From assembly GCA_902373515.1 (NCBI GenBank), contig CABKML010000008.1, forward strand, positions 1 to 60,822: DNA of 60,822 nt. The letters are read 5' to 3'. This document shows positions 35,169 to 44,228 of the stretch, in pieces. This DNA comes from an uncultured Eubacteriales bacterium (lineage in GTDB: Bacteria; Bacillota; Clostridia; Saccharofermentanales; Fastidiosipilaceae). Each line of letters begins with the position of its first letter. The first letter of the stretch is position 1. Below the pieces are notes generated by a model that was given only the letters and a program-made list of their open reading frames with translations, was not told the origin of the DNA and did not search any database. A program made the position numbers and the translations under genes.

Positions 35169-36065
35169 TTATGCCACCTCCTTCTTTTTATTGGTAATTT
35201 TCTGCATTGCAAAATACAGAATTATGATTATTAATGATACTAAGCCTGTAATGGCTGCTGAAAAGCCGTAATTGCTCGTGATAAAGGCTTTGTCATAAAC
35301 ATAAGTAATAATGGTGTTTATGTCTGCTCCTGTTTTGGAACCGGTTTGCATAGTCATCAAATAGACGATATCGAATTGTTTGAAGTTGGTAAAAGCCGTC
35401 ATAATAATAACCGGAGACAGAATCGGTAAAATAATCGGTGCAGTAATAGAGAAATGCATTTTCCAAAAACTTGCTCCGTCAAGTTTAGCTCCCTCGTAAA
35501 TGCTGCGATCGACACTTTGAATAGCTGCATCAATCATCGTAAACATATACGGTAAGCCCAACCATAAATTAACAACTAAACAACTTATAAAAGCATTAGT
35601 ATTACTCGATAAGAAATTTATCGGCGGTAATCCGAACGCTTTGACAATTTGATTAAGGAAGCCGAATTCAGTATTGAACATACCCATTCGCCAGAGCAGA
35701 ATAGAAACATAACCGGGCATTGCCCAGGGAAAAATCAACAAAGTTTTATAAACACGTTTTAAGTTCAAGCCTTCAGCATTCAGAGCTAAAGCAATCATAA
35801 AGCCCAAGAACAGCATCAAAGCAAGATTCAAAGCTGTCCACAATAAAGTACGCAATACAGCCGGCACAAATCCCGAGTCCAGCTTGAATAAGGCTTTAGC
35901 ATAATTTGCGCCTCCGACAAAGTGAAAATTCTGCCAATGATAAACGCTCATATTGGTGAAAGAAATATATATTGTATAAGCAAGCGGGAAAACAACCAAC
36001 AATAAAATAAAAACCAGAAAGGGCAGCTGATGTATCCATGGCTTAAATTTATTTATCTTCTGCAT
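35169..36065 (-). CDS. Maltodextrin ABC transporter permease, MalF type
   Basis: Inner-membrane permease of 298 residues from the ATG at 36065, with GGAGGT just upstream; the earlier GTG overlaps that site. The EAA loop is YEGAKLDGASFWKMHFSITAP (core AKLDGASFW). The segment FNTEFGFLNQIVKAFGLPPINFLSS resembles MalF-type periplasmic loops (core LNQIVKAFGLPPINFL). A stem-loop terminator lies between it and the binding-protein gene, so it is probably expressed at a lower level than MalE. Confidence 0.92.
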   Translation of the reverse strand: MQKINKFKPWIHQLPFLVFILLLVVFPLAYTIYISFTNMSVYHWQNFHFVGGANYAKALFKLDSGFVPAVLRTLLWTALNLALMLFLGFMIALALNAEGLNLKRVYKTLLIFPWAMPGYVSILLWRMGMFNTEFGFLNQIVKAFGLPPINFLSSNTNAFISCLVVNLWLGLPYMFTMIDAAIQSVDRSIYEGAKLDGASFWKMHFSITAPIILPILSPVIIMTAFTNFKQFDIVYLMTMQTGSKTGADINTIITYVYDKAFITSNYGFSAAITGLVSLIIIILYFAMQKITNKKKEVA

Positions 36066-36098
36066 TTTTACCTCCACTATACATTAACCTTTTAAAAA

Positions 36099-36131
36099 CC
36101 GACAAGTATAAAAGGGGACTATACTTGTCGG
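36099..36131 (-). terminator. Intra-operon attenuating terminator between malE-like and malF-like genes
   Basis: CCGACAAGTATA (minus strand) pairs perfectly over 12 bp (36120-36131 with 36099-36110), followed by TTTTTAAAA. Partial read-through would give more binding protein than permease. Confidence 0.75.
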
Positions 36132-36140
36132 TCCGATTAA

Positions 36141-37400
36141 TTACTTCATATTTGCAATTTGCTCTGTTGCCTGTTTTTGATATTTTTCACAAGAACCGGC
36201 TACATCCTTTCCGTTTTTGTTGATTTCAGCCAACAAACCGTCTGTTGCTCCCCACATTACATCCATTTCCGGGATATTAGGCATAGGAACTAAGGTCTTG
36301 GCCATTTCACGTAAAGTGGAAATCATCTCATTTTTGCCAACTTCTGCATCTTTATAAGCTTGACTGTTTGCCGGCGCACAGTTGGCAACTTTGGCCAAGG
36401 CAATACCGACTTCCGGATTAATCGCTGCTGCCAAAACTTCTTTAACTGCTGCCGTTTTATTTTCGGCCGCCTGTTTTACAACCTGTAAGCCTTGAACACC
36501 CGAGAACGGTTTCAAAGGTTCGCCGTTAGGTAATTTCGGCATCGGCGCTATACCGTAATTCAATTTAGCGGCTTTTAATCCCGGAATCAGCCAAGGTCCG
36601 CCGATGATACTTGCCGATTTACCCTCTGTAAACAAAGTAGTCACGGTATTATACTCGCCGTCTGCAGGCATATATTTCACGAATTGTTTGTGATATTCCA
36701 AGGCTTTTTGTGTCTCAGGTAAATTTAATCCCGGTTTCTTTTCCGAATTTATCATATATCCGCCGAAACCGTGTAACCACGGGGCAATACAGTAAGATGT
36801 CGAGTGTTGTTCAACAAATACATATTTATTGTCTTTAGTTTCCGCTTTTGCTGCGGCCAATAATTCATCTGTCGTCTTAGGCGGATTTTTCATCAGATCT
36901 TTATTATAGATAAAGAGCAAAGATTCAAAATACAGCGGCAATTGATATTTTTCCTTTTTGTATGTACCGGCTGCTAAGGTCATAGGAATTAAGTCTTTCA
37001 TTTGCTCGTCACTTATCAGCTTATTCACCGGTTCAATAATACCCATTTCCGCAAAAACACCGACTTTATCATGGGCCCATAAGAACATATCGGGCGCCGA
37101 CTTGGGATCATTGCTGACTAATTTCAATGAATCGGATAAATTTTCTTTACGTTCCAATTTCACCTTTGTATTTTTCAACAATGAATTAAGCTTCTTTTCT
37201 AAAGTGTCTGCAATTGAAGCATCTGCTGAATGCCATACCGTAATCGTCGTTTTTTCAGCTTTTGCAGGCTCGGACTTTCCCGCCGCAGTAGATTTAACCG
37301 GCTTTTTCCCCGAATCATTTTTTTCTTCCTGTTTCGCACAGGATGTTAAGCCGCCCAAAGTTAATGCGGCTACCACAAATAAACTTAAAAGTTTTTTCAT
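36141..37400 (-). CDS. malE: Maltose/maltodextrin-binding lipoprotein, MalE type
   Basis: Substrate-binding lipoprotein of 419 residues. The signal ends at LTSC with Cys21, followed by a Lys/Ser/Glu-rich linker. The mature part shows the family words TITVWHSAD, APDMFLWAHDKVGVFAEMG and YQLPLYFESL, the last matching the QLPLYFE region of maltodextrin-binding proteins. AGAGGTG precedes the start. It is the first gene of the operon, divergent from the LacI regulator, with an AAAACGTTTT operator about 30 bp upstream of its start codon. Confidence 0.9.
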   Translation of the reverse strand: MKKLLSLFVVAALTLGGLTSCAKQEEKNDSGKKPVKSTAAGKSEPAKAEKTTITVWHSADASIADTLEKKLNSLLKNTKVKLERKENLSDSLKLVSNDPKSAPDMFLWAHDKVGVFAEMGIIEPVNKLISDEQMKDLIPMTLAAGTYKKEKYQLPLYFESLLFIYNKDLMKNPPKTTDELLAAAKAETKDNKYVFVEQHSTSYCIAPWLHGFGGYMINSEKKPGLNLPETQKALEYHKQFVKYMPADGEYNTVTTLFTEGKSASIIGGPWLIPGLKAAKLNYGIAPMPKLPNGEPLKPFSGVQGLQVVKQAAENKTAAVKEVLAAAINPEVGIALAKVANCAPANSQAYKDAEVGKNEMISTLREMAKTLVPMPNIPEMDVMWGATDGLLAEINKNGKDVAGSCEKYQKQATEQIANMK

Positions 37401-37430
37401 TCTGCACCTCTTCTAACTGCATAAATTAAG

Positions 37431-37440
37431 AAAACGTTTT
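37431..37440. promoter_or_regulatory. LacI-type operator in front of the maltodextrin operon
   Basis: GAAAACGTTTTTC with perfect core AAAACGTTTT at 37431-37440, about 30 bp before the malE start. The same 10-bp core occurs 150 bp away in front of the regulator gene. Confidence 0.8.
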
Positions 37441-37486
37441 TCATCAGCTAATTTCGCTCTATTTACGCAATTATGCCAACAATCAC

Positions 37487-37515
37487 TTAACAACTTTTAA
37501 TTTATGCAATATAAT
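37487..37515 (+). promoter_or_regulatory. Promoter of the LacI-family regulator
   Basis: TTAACA at 37487-37492, 17-bp spacer, TATAAT at 37510-37515. The second operator lies about 65 bp downstream, which allows autoregulation by roadblock. The 13-mer TTATGCAATATAA covering this -10 recurs at 37550-37562. Confidence 0.65.
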
Positions 37516-37580
37516 TATCTATACATTCATCTTAGAAAATCGGTACAAATTATGCAATATAACAACATGCACAATTTATA

Positions 37581-37590
37581 AAAACGTTTT
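37581..37590. promoter_or_regulatory. LacI-type operator in front of the regulator gene
   Basis: Perfect AAAACGTTTT in context AAAAACGTTTTCC, about 20 bp before the regulator start codon. It pairs with the operator at 37431-37440. Confidence 0.8.
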
Positions 37591-37610
37591 CCGAATAAAA
37601 GATAATAGAA

Positions 37611-38624
37611 ATGGCGGTTTTTCGTATGACAATAAAAGATATTGCGCAATTGGCAGGGGTATCTATTTCTACGGTCAGCAAAGTATTGAATAACAAACTA
37701 TATGTTGCTCCGCAAACTCGTCGGCATGTGCAGGATGTAATTAAAAGATATAACTATCAGGCTAATTCTACTGCCAGAAATTTAGCTCAAAGCAAAACAC
37801 ATGACATAGCTTATTTAGACAAATTTATCCGTAATATTCCTTTTGAAAATCCGCATATGTTCAACATTCTGCTCGGCGCTGAAAACAAGCTGCAAAATAA
37901 AAATTATCGTATTTCTTTGGTAAATTTGGCAAGCAAGAAGACTGTCAATCAAATTCTGGAAGCCCAATTAGCAATTAAACAATTTGACGGTATATTAATT
38001 AATAGTGCCTGTATGAACCCGAAAATCGAAAAAATTATTTTACGTTATGATTTGCCGGCTGTCTGTATAGGCAAACTGGAATTTGACAGTATGCTGTCAT
38101 GGATAGATACCAATCATCGCCACAGTGTAGCCAAGGCTGTTAATTTTCTCAAGCACAAAGGTTATAAGGCCTTATGCTTCATGGGCGGAATGCTTGGCGA
38201 TAAAATCAGCGATGAACGTATTCAAGGCTTCAAGCAGGCTTTGCTGCAATATAATGATAATAAGTCCAGCCAAATTATTTATAATAAGCCGAATGTACAG
38301 AGCATTTACTCTTGCACTATGCAATTAATGCAAAGTCGGAAAAAGCCCGATGCAATTGTTTGCAACAACAGCTTAATTGCCTATGCCGTAATCACTTGTC
38401 TCAATGATTTGAAGCTTACGATGCCGAATGATGTTGCCGTTTTGACTTTTGATGACTATCCATATTCACAATTAATTGTCCCGACCCCGAGTGTAATAGA
38501 AATTGATTTGTACGAATTAGGGAAACAAGCAGCCTCCATGCTGATTCATAAAATCAAAAATCCCGCGCAATTATTGCAGACATATACTACTCTTCCACAA
38601 ATTATCGAGCGTGGTACTACTTAA
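37611..38624 (+). CDS. malR: LacI-family regulator, probable maltodextrin repressor
   Basis: Regulator of 337 residues. The N-terminal LacI helix-turn-helix MTIKDIAQLAGVSISTVSKVLNN begins at the sixth codon, so the alternative ATG at 37626 is the more usual family start; neither ATG has a clear ribosome binding site. A periplasmic-binding-protein-like effector domain follows (about 65-335), with family words such as PDAIVCNNSLIAYAV and VLTFDDYPYSQL. It is divergent from the maltodextrin operon, and the two AAAACGTTTT palindromes in the shared region match the operator type of MalR-like repressors. Confidence 0.9.
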   Translation: MAVFRMTIKDIAQLAGVSISTVSKVLNNKLYVAPQTRRHVQDVIKRYNYQANSTARNLAQSKTHDIAYLDKFIRNIPFENPHMFNILLGAENKLQNKNYRISLVNLASKKTVNQILEAQLAIKQFDGILINSACMNPKIEKIILRYDLPAVCIGKLEFDSMLSWIDTNHRHSVAKAVNFLKHKGYKALCFMGGMLGDKISDERIQGFKQALLQYNDNKSSQIIYNKPNVQSIYSCTMQLMQSRKKPDAIVCNNSLIAYAVITCLNDLKLTMPNDVAVLTFDDYPYSQLIVPTPSVIEIDLYELGKQAASMLIHKIKNPAQLLQTYTTLPQIIERGTT

Positions 38625-38767
38625 GCCTCCCCCTCTCTCTCCCGCGCTTAATGCAAAAATCACTGCAGGATGTTAATATTACTAATTATTTGCAGCCGCT
38701 TGGCGTGCGTGCGCCGGCAAGTCAGCAATAGCAGCAGCAAGAGCAACAAGTATACAAGAGGTAATTT

Positions 38768-40321
38768 ATGAGCATTTTACAAGTCAGCGATGTCAGCATG
38801 TCTTTCGCCGGCAGAACAATATTGGACAACGTATCTTTTCGTCTCCTGAATGGCGAACACGTCGCTTTAGTCGGGGCCAACGGCGAAGGCAAAAGTACCT
38901 TTCTCAACATTATTACCGGCCAAGCGCTGCCGGATGCGGGCAAAATCACCTGGTGCAATCGCATTACCAGAGGTTACCTGGACCAATACGCCCTCTTGGA
39001 CGGAGAACAGACAATTAATGACGTCCTGGCCTCCGCTTTCAGCGATTTTTACGCTCTGGAAAAGGAAATGCTGCACGATTATGAGCTGATGGCGGAAACT
39101 TCCGGAGCGGAATTGGAGCGGCTTTTACAAGATGTCGGCGAAATTCAGGAAACTTTGGAACATAGCGGCTTTTATACGCTTGATGCTAAAATTAAAGAGG
39201 TGGCTAACGGTTTGGGGCTCAGCAGCTTGGGGCTTGAGCACAAAATTGCCGAATTAAGCGGCGGGCAGCGGACCAAAGTTCTTCTGGCCAAATTGTTGCT
39301 GCAAAATCCTAAGATTCTGATTTTGGACGAGCCGACCAACTTCCTGGATGAGGAACATGTCGCCTGGTTGACTTCTTTTTTGCAGAATTATCCGCATGCT
39401 TTTATTCTTGTTTCCCATGATGTCCCCTTTCTCAACGCTGTCGTCAATGTTATTTATCACGTCAATCAGGGGCAATTTAAGCGCTATGTCGGCGACTATG
39501 ATAATTTTCTGCGTCTTTCGGCGCTGGAGCAGGCGAAGCAGGAGCAGGCGTATGTCCGCCAGCAAAAGGAAATCAGTCAGCTGAAAGATTTTATAGCTCG
39601 CAATAAAGCGCGAATTTCTACCCGCAATATGGCGCAATCGCGGCAGAAGAAGTTGGATAAGATGGCTTTGGTGGATAAACCGAAAGAGCAAATTAAGCCG
39701 GTGTTTAATTTTCAGTCGGCCCGAACGCCGGGAAAAGTTGTGCTTAAGTTGCAGGATTTGGTTATCGGCTATACCACGCCGCTGACTAAGCCTTTGAATT
39801 TACAAATTGAGCGGAATGAGAAGATTGCTGTTAAAGGGACTAACGGTCTGGGGAAGACGACACTTTTGCGCACGCTGGCCGGGGACCTTGCGCCTTTGAG
39901 CGGAACGGTGGAAATGGACCAGTTCTGTCAGCCGGGTTTTTTCGCGCAGGAAGATAACGGAAACGAAAACAGTGCTTTGGACGAGCTTTGGGCCGTTTAT
40001 CCGCACGCTTCCAATCAGGAGGTGCGCGGGATGCTGGCCGCCTGCGGTTTGACGAAAAATCATATTGAAACGATGATGTTCGCTTTAAGCGGCGGGGAAA
40101 AGGCGAAGGTGCGGTTGGCGAAGATTATGTATCGGCCGTTTAATTTGTTGTTTCTGGATGAGCCGACCAATCATTTGGATGTGCCGGCGAAAGAGGAGCT
40201 CAAGCGGGCTTTGCAGGCTTACAAGGGGACGGTGATTCTGGTGTCGCACGAGCCTGAGTTTTATAACGATATTGTTTCTAAGGTTTGGAATATCGAGGAT
40301 TATACGACTAAGATTGTTTAA
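38768..40321 (+). CDS. ABC-F family ATPase (ribosome-associated type)
   Basis: Cytosolic protein of 517 residues with two ABC domains and no membrane segment. Domain 1 has Walker A GANGEGKST and signature LSGGQRTKVLLAK with ILILDEPTNFLD. Domain 2 has GTNGLGKTT, LSGGEKAKVRLAK and LLFLDEPTNHLD. The charged linker between them (about 240-310, containing FIARNKARISTRNMAQSRQKK) is typical of ABC-F factors that enter the ribosomal E site. Housekeeping or antibiotic-protection roles cannot be told apart from sequence. AGAGGT precedes the start; it stands alone on the plus strand. Confidence 0.9.
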   Translation: MSILQVSDVSMSFAGRTILDNVSFRLLNGEHVALVGANGEGKSTFLNIITGQALPDAGKITWCNRITRGYLDQYALLDGEQTINDVLASAFSDFYALEKEMLHDYELMAETSGAELERLLQDVGEIQETLEHSGFYTLDAKIKEVANGLGLSSLGLEHKIAELSGGQRTKVLLAKLLLQNPKILILDEPTNFLDEEHVAWLTSFLQNYPHAFILVSHDVPFLNAVVNVIYHVNQGQFKRYVGDYDNFLRLSALEQAKQEQAYVRQQKEISQLKDFIARNKARISTRNMAQSRQKKLDKMALVDKPKEQIKPVFNFQSARTPGKVVLKLQDLVIGYTTPLTKPLNLQIERNEKIAVKGTNGLGKTTLLRTLAGDLAPLSGTVEMDQFCQPGFFAQEDNGNENSALDELWAVYPHASNQEVRGMLAACGLTKNHIETMMFALSGGEKAKVRLAKIMYRPFNLLFLDEPTNHLDVPAKEELKRALQAYKGTVILVSHEPEFYNDIVSKVWNIEDYTTKIV

Positions 40322-40354
40322 GTAATTTGAAGGCTTTGAGGGCAAGGGCGGCCG

Positions 40355-40371
40355 GCCCTCGTTTCGAGGGC
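40355..40371. other. Hairpin between the ABC-F gene and a surface-protein gene
   Basis: GCCCTCG and CGAGGGC flank TTT. It lies between convergent genes but lacks a T-run, so termination is uncertain. Confidence 0.4.
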
Positions 40372-40421
40372 TTGGTTATCCGGCGGCTTTTTCTGCTGTG
40401 TTCCTCATTGCCTTTGTTTCT

Positions 40422-42737
40422 TTATTTTTTCGCTAAGCTGCGGCCTGTAAGTATCACGCTCAAGGCGCCCGCCAATATTAAGTAGGCACTTAAAGTCGAG
40501 CTTGTTTCCGGTTTGTTGCCGACCGGGATATTAGGAAGGACCTGAATTTCAGCCTTTTGGGTTAATACGCCGGAGCTGCCGTCTGCATATTCTGCCGTGC
40601 CGCTTATTGTCAGATAAACGTAATATTCTTCTTTGCCGTCGACTTTCTTCTTCGTTACCTTGCTGTCATCGCATTGGATCGTGCCGCTGATAGTAGCTAC
40701 AGGCTGTGTTAATACTTGTAAAAGCGGTGAGCCGTTGAAGCCTACGGCTAACGGGAAAAAGTGCAGCCAAGCGCTGTTAAGCAAGTTGTTGCCGGCTGCA
40801 AGCAGTTTAAGCCCCTGCGGTAACTGCTGCTCGAGTGCTGTCTTATCCAGTCGGAAGCGCTGCAATTTTTTATTGTCGGCATAAATAAAGTTGATGTTAA
40901 TTTTTTCAATCGCCGCATTCTCGCATACGACCTGTTTCTGCGGGGAAACCATTAATTCATTAATTTTAATAGGTAGACGATATTCCTGAAATAAGGACGT
41001 AGGTGTGGAGCTGATCGCCTTAGTCGGCACGGCCTCTAAGGGGAAATTATCGGGTAAACCGCACTTACGCTTGATTTCCGCCACTTTGGCGCGAATCGCC
41101 TCATCCACCTGATATTTAACAATTTTCATGTAATCGGCGGAAGCCGGTTGATTTTGGTCGCAAGCTCCTGTTGCCGTGATGCGGGAATCGTATATTGCCG
41201 GCAGTTCCAGTTCTTCTTTTTGGTCCAAGTAAGATATGGTGATTTTTTTGTAATACTTGGAATTCTTTTTGATTTTAAGAAGTTCAGGGTTGTCCGTCAC
41301 AACCAGACTGCTCAAGCTGTACCCTTTTTCGGCATCTTTCTTACTTACGCCGAAAAGCTGATGCGGACTGCGGAACTCAGAATTGTGCGGATTAAATAAA
41401 AAGGAATTTACTGTCTTTATTATTTTCTTTCCGGTCTTACTATTCACCCTTTCGCAAGTTTTTTCATGTTCCCAATTATTAGCTATTAAAACGCCCTTAA
41501 AATCTTTAAAAGCAGCTTCTAAATAACTGCTAGAGAGCGATTGCCTCCCATCACTGATATGATCCAACTTATACAACTTCTTATTGCTGAAATTAAGCAC
41601 GAAATCATCCGTGCCCGCACCTTTAAACGCGCTACACATATCTAAAATATATTCATCAGTTCCTGCCTGAAATTTGCTGAAATCCGCATAGCCTGTAAGA
41701 GCTTTCATATACGTAAAAGCATCCCTCATTGATAGTTTTCTTGAACACTTTAATTTTGCCAGGGCGTTGATATCTTTAATATTTTTACTATTCGGCAAAA
41801 AAGAACTTAAATCGCTTAAGAATTTTGCATTAACATCAGCAATATTTCCTAGAGACGCCAAGGTAGAACCTCCTAATTTAACTTTGTAATAATGTTCACT
41901 ATCACGTGGTGGCATCTTATATTCAGGTATTTCTTCATCTGCCATAACAGGTATTTCATACACACAGCCGGAGTGACAAGGATTGCAATTTAAAAAATTA
42001 AATTTAAACTCCACACCTAGTGCGGGTGTAAGCATCCCCCAAAAATAAATTCTTTTTTCAAATTTAAGCGTATAACTTTCTGTAGAGCTGATGACTTCCA
42101 ACATCGCCATCGAGTCATTTAAAAACTTTTCGCCAAATTTATAAGTATAATCATTTAGACCCGACGAATACGGTTTAGGGAGTGAAGAAATAACCCCCTC
42201 TTTCGCCCCGTTTTGCGGCCGAATAATTATCTGCTTATGCTCATGATCGGCTATGGCCTCGCAGCCGGCCATCTTCTCCAAATCTTCATAAACAAGCTTT
42301 TCCCGCCACGGCGGCAAATCATCATCAGACGAAGCCGCCGCCCCGGCAGCTTTGACCTGCGCCGGCACCTTAGCCGCACTCGAATCGTTCTTTTTTTCTT
42401 CATTGGCTACAGGCGGAGCGGCAACACTTGGCTGCTGTGCTTCCGGCTTTTTCTGCTCTGCCTCAGGCGACACAGCTTGCTTCGGTTCTTGGCTAAGCCC
42501 TGCCTCTGCTTTAGGCCCGGCCGGTGATGGTGGCACACTCGGCTGCTTATTATCGTCACTTGGTACAGCCGGCGGCGCACCTGGCTGTTTATCACTATCA
42601 GCACCTACTATTGCAGGCGGAGCAGGAACCGGAGCGACAGGAGAAGCGGCCATAACCGCTTTTAACGGAAAAAACAACGAAAGAACAAAAAGTAAGCTTA
42701 AAGAAACAGCCAACTCGCGCCTAATAAACATCAGCAT
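40422..42737 (-). CDS. BspA-like (DUF285-type) cell-surface protein
   Basis: Secreted surface protein of 771 residues from the ATG at 42737, preceded by AAAGGAT; an upstream reading adds 44 unlikely residues. The signal peptide ends near VMAAS. A Pro/Ala/Glu-rich low-complexity segment covers about 30-130. The core (about 150-560) has LEKMAGCEAIADHEHKQIIIRP and NGAKEGVIS, then a DUF285-like stretch ending FKGVLIANNWE and the phrase ELELPAIYDSRI. These parts are paralogous to the protein at 57152-60805. The C-terminus has a hydrophobic helix and SLAKK but no KTGE or LPXTG motif, unlike the other three surface proteins. Function is probably adhesion (inference). Confidence 0.8.
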   Translation of the reverse strand: MLMFIRRELAVSLSLLFVLSLFFPLKAVMAASPVAPVPAPPAIVGADSDKQPGAPPAVPSDDNKQPSVPPSPAGPKAEAGLSQEPKQAVSPEAEQKKPEAQQPSVAAPPVANEEKKNDSSAAKVPAQVKAAGAAASSDDDLPPWREKLVYEDLEKMAGCEAIADHEHKQIIIRPQNGAKEGVISSLPKPYSSGLNDYTYKFGEKFLNDSMAMLEVISSTESYTLKFEKRIYFWGMLTPALGVEFKFNFLNCNPCHSGCVYEIPVMADEEIPEYKMPPRDSEHYYKVKLGGSTLASLGNIADVNAKFLSDLSSFLPNSKNIKDINALAKLKCSRKLSMRDAFTYMKALTGYADFSKFQAGTDEYILDMCSAFKGAGTDDFVLNFSNKKLYKLDHISDGRQSLSSSYLEAAFKDFKGVLIANNWEHEKTCERVNSKTGKKIIKTVNSFLFNPHNSEFRSPHQLFGVSKKDAEKGYSLSSLVVTDNPELLKIKKNSKYYKKITISYLDQKEELELPAIYDSRITATGACDQNQPASADYMKIVKYQVDEAIRAKVAEIKRKCGLPDNFPLEAVPTKAISSTPTSLFQEYRLPIKINELMVSPQKQVVCENAAIEKININFIYADNKKLQRFRLDKTALEQQLPQGLKLLAAGNNLLNSAWLHFFPLAVGFNGSPLLQVLTQPVATISGTIQCDDSKVTKKKVDGKEEYYVYLTISGTAEYADGSSGVLTQKAEIQVLPNIPVGNKPETSSTLSAYLILAGALSVILTGRSLAKK

Positions 42738-42792
42738 CCGATCCTTTGCAATTATTAAATTTGTTACATATACGACCATTCTATCTTTGCAA

Positions 42793-42816
42793 ACAATTTG
42801 TTTATTAACAAATTGT
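42793..42816. promoter_or_regulatory. Inverted repeat in the divergent surface-protein/MFS intergenic region
   Basis: Arms ACAATTTGTT (42793-42802) and AACAAATTGT (42807-42816) with 4-bp spacer TATT. Located about 55 bp upstream of the surface-protein start. It could be an operator. Confidence 0.5.
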
Positions 42817-43000
42817 AAAGTGTGGTATAAATAGAGCTGAGATTGAACAAAAATACAATTTTTCAGCAAGTTGCACTTATTTCCCCGCTCGCCCGCTAAA
42901 GCGGCGCCGGAAACAGCATCTCGCCCAAGGGCACGGCCGCCTGCTGCAATTCTGCTATAATTCTGCTGTAAAGAACAGGAAAGTGGGAAATTCAGTCGAT

Positions 43001-44197
43001 ATGGCTTTTATTCTCTTATTCATCATCTATCTGGCCTTCATCAGCCTTGGTCTGCCCGATGCCTTATTAGGCGCAGCCTGGCCTTTAATGTACAAAGAAT
43101 TTGCCGTCCCTGTATCTTATGCCGGCATAATCGCCATGATTATCTCCGCCTGCACAATCATTTCCAGTTTTCAAAGCGACCGCTTAACCCGGAAATTCGG
43201 CACCGGTACAGTCACTACAATAAGCGTATTCCTGACTGCCGTTGCTCTTTTCGGTTTCGGCTTGAGCCACAATTACTATCTGCTTGCTCTCTTCGCTTTA
43301 CCTTACGGCTTAGGTGCCGGCAGCGTGGACGCCTCTTTGAACAACTATGTCGCCTTACACTACCGCAGCTCCCATATGAGCTGGCTGCACTGCATGTGGG
43401 GCGTCGGGGCCTCTTTGGGACCGTATATACTGGGTTTTGCTTTGCATAAAAACTTACCTTGGAACGACGGCTATCTTATCGTCGGCTCTATCCAGACACT
43501 GCTTTGCCTTTGCCTCCTTTTGACCTTACCTTTATGGAAAAAGCACGCATCCGGGCAAACTGCCTGTAAGCAGCCGAGCACTTCCACCGCCTGCTCTCGG
43601 ACTTTCGGCTTCAAAGATTTGTGGCGTTTACCCGGCGCCAAGGCCGTTTTACTGACGTTCTTCTGTTACAGTGCCCTGGAGCATTCTGCCGCCTTGTGGG
43701 GCAGCAGCTATCTGGTCTTACATTGCCACCTTGACGCCGCTTTAGCCGCGCAATACGCTAACAGATTTTTCCTCGGCATCACTTGCGGCCGGCTTATAAG
43801 CGGCTTCATCGCCTTCAAACTGAAAGATGCGTCGTTGATTCGTTGGGGACAGGGGCTGATTGCCGTCGCTCTTGTCATCCTGGCAACAACAAATAACGGC
43901 CAAATCGCCTTAATCGGCTTGACTATTCTCGGCTTCGGCTGCGCTCCGATTTACCCTTCTGTAATTCACTCTACCCCGGCCAATTTCGGCGCGGACAAAT
44001 CTCAAGCACTTATCGGTATCCAGATGGGCTGCGCCTATATCGGCAGCACTTTGATGCCTCCACTTTTCGGCTTAATTGCCAATTATTGCACAAGCAAAGT
44101 TTTCCCTTATTTTCTCGCTTTCTTCCTGCTGCTCATGGTCCTGGCGCATGAATCGGCACTGCGACAAGTCAAGCACAAGTTGCCTGTAAAACATTGA
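43001..44197 (+). CDS. Major facilitator superfamily transporter
   Basis: Integral membrane transporter of 398 residues with about twelve hydrophobic segments. MFS features include SDRLTRKFGTGTVTTIS after the second or third helix and PYGLGAGSVDASLNNYVALHY in the N-terminal half. The conserved HCMWGVGASLGPYILG and PIYPSVIHSTP segments suggest the sugar-porter-like FucP/BspA-neighbour group, but the substrate is unknown. The start is ambiguous: the ATG at 43001 is chosen, with a GTG at 42983 as the alternative, and neither has a strong ribosome binding site. Its stop overlaps the promoter of the ClC gene. Confidence 0.82.
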   Translation: MAFILLFIIYLAFISLGLPDALLGAAWPLMYKEFAVPVSYAGIIAMIISACTIISSFQSDRLTRKFGTGTVTTISVFLTAVALFGFGLSHNYYLLALFALPYGLGAGSVDASLNNYVALHYRSSHMSWLHCMWGVGASLGPYILGFALHKNLPWNDGYLIVGSIQTLLCLCLLLTLPLWKKHASGQTACKQPSTSTACSRTFGFKDLWRLPGAKAVLLTFFCYSALEHSAALWGSSYLVLHCHLDAALAAQYANRFFLGITCGRLISGFIAFKLKDASLIRWGQGLIAVALVILATTNNGQIALIGLTILGFGCAPIYPSVIHSTPANFGADKSQALIGIQMGCAYIGSTLMPPLFGLIANYCTSKVFPYFLAFFLLLMVLAHESALRQVKHKLPVKH

Positions 44198-44223
44198 CAA
44201 ATAAATTATAATGAATATGTATT
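44194..44223 (+). promoter_or_regulatory. Promoter in front of the ClC gene
   Basis: Consensus -35 TTGACA at 44194-44199 overlapping the MFS stop codon, 18-bp spacer, -10 TGTATT at 44218-44223. A TATAAT at 44206-44211 is too close to pair with this -35. Confidence 0.45.
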
Positions 44224-44228
44224 TTGTG

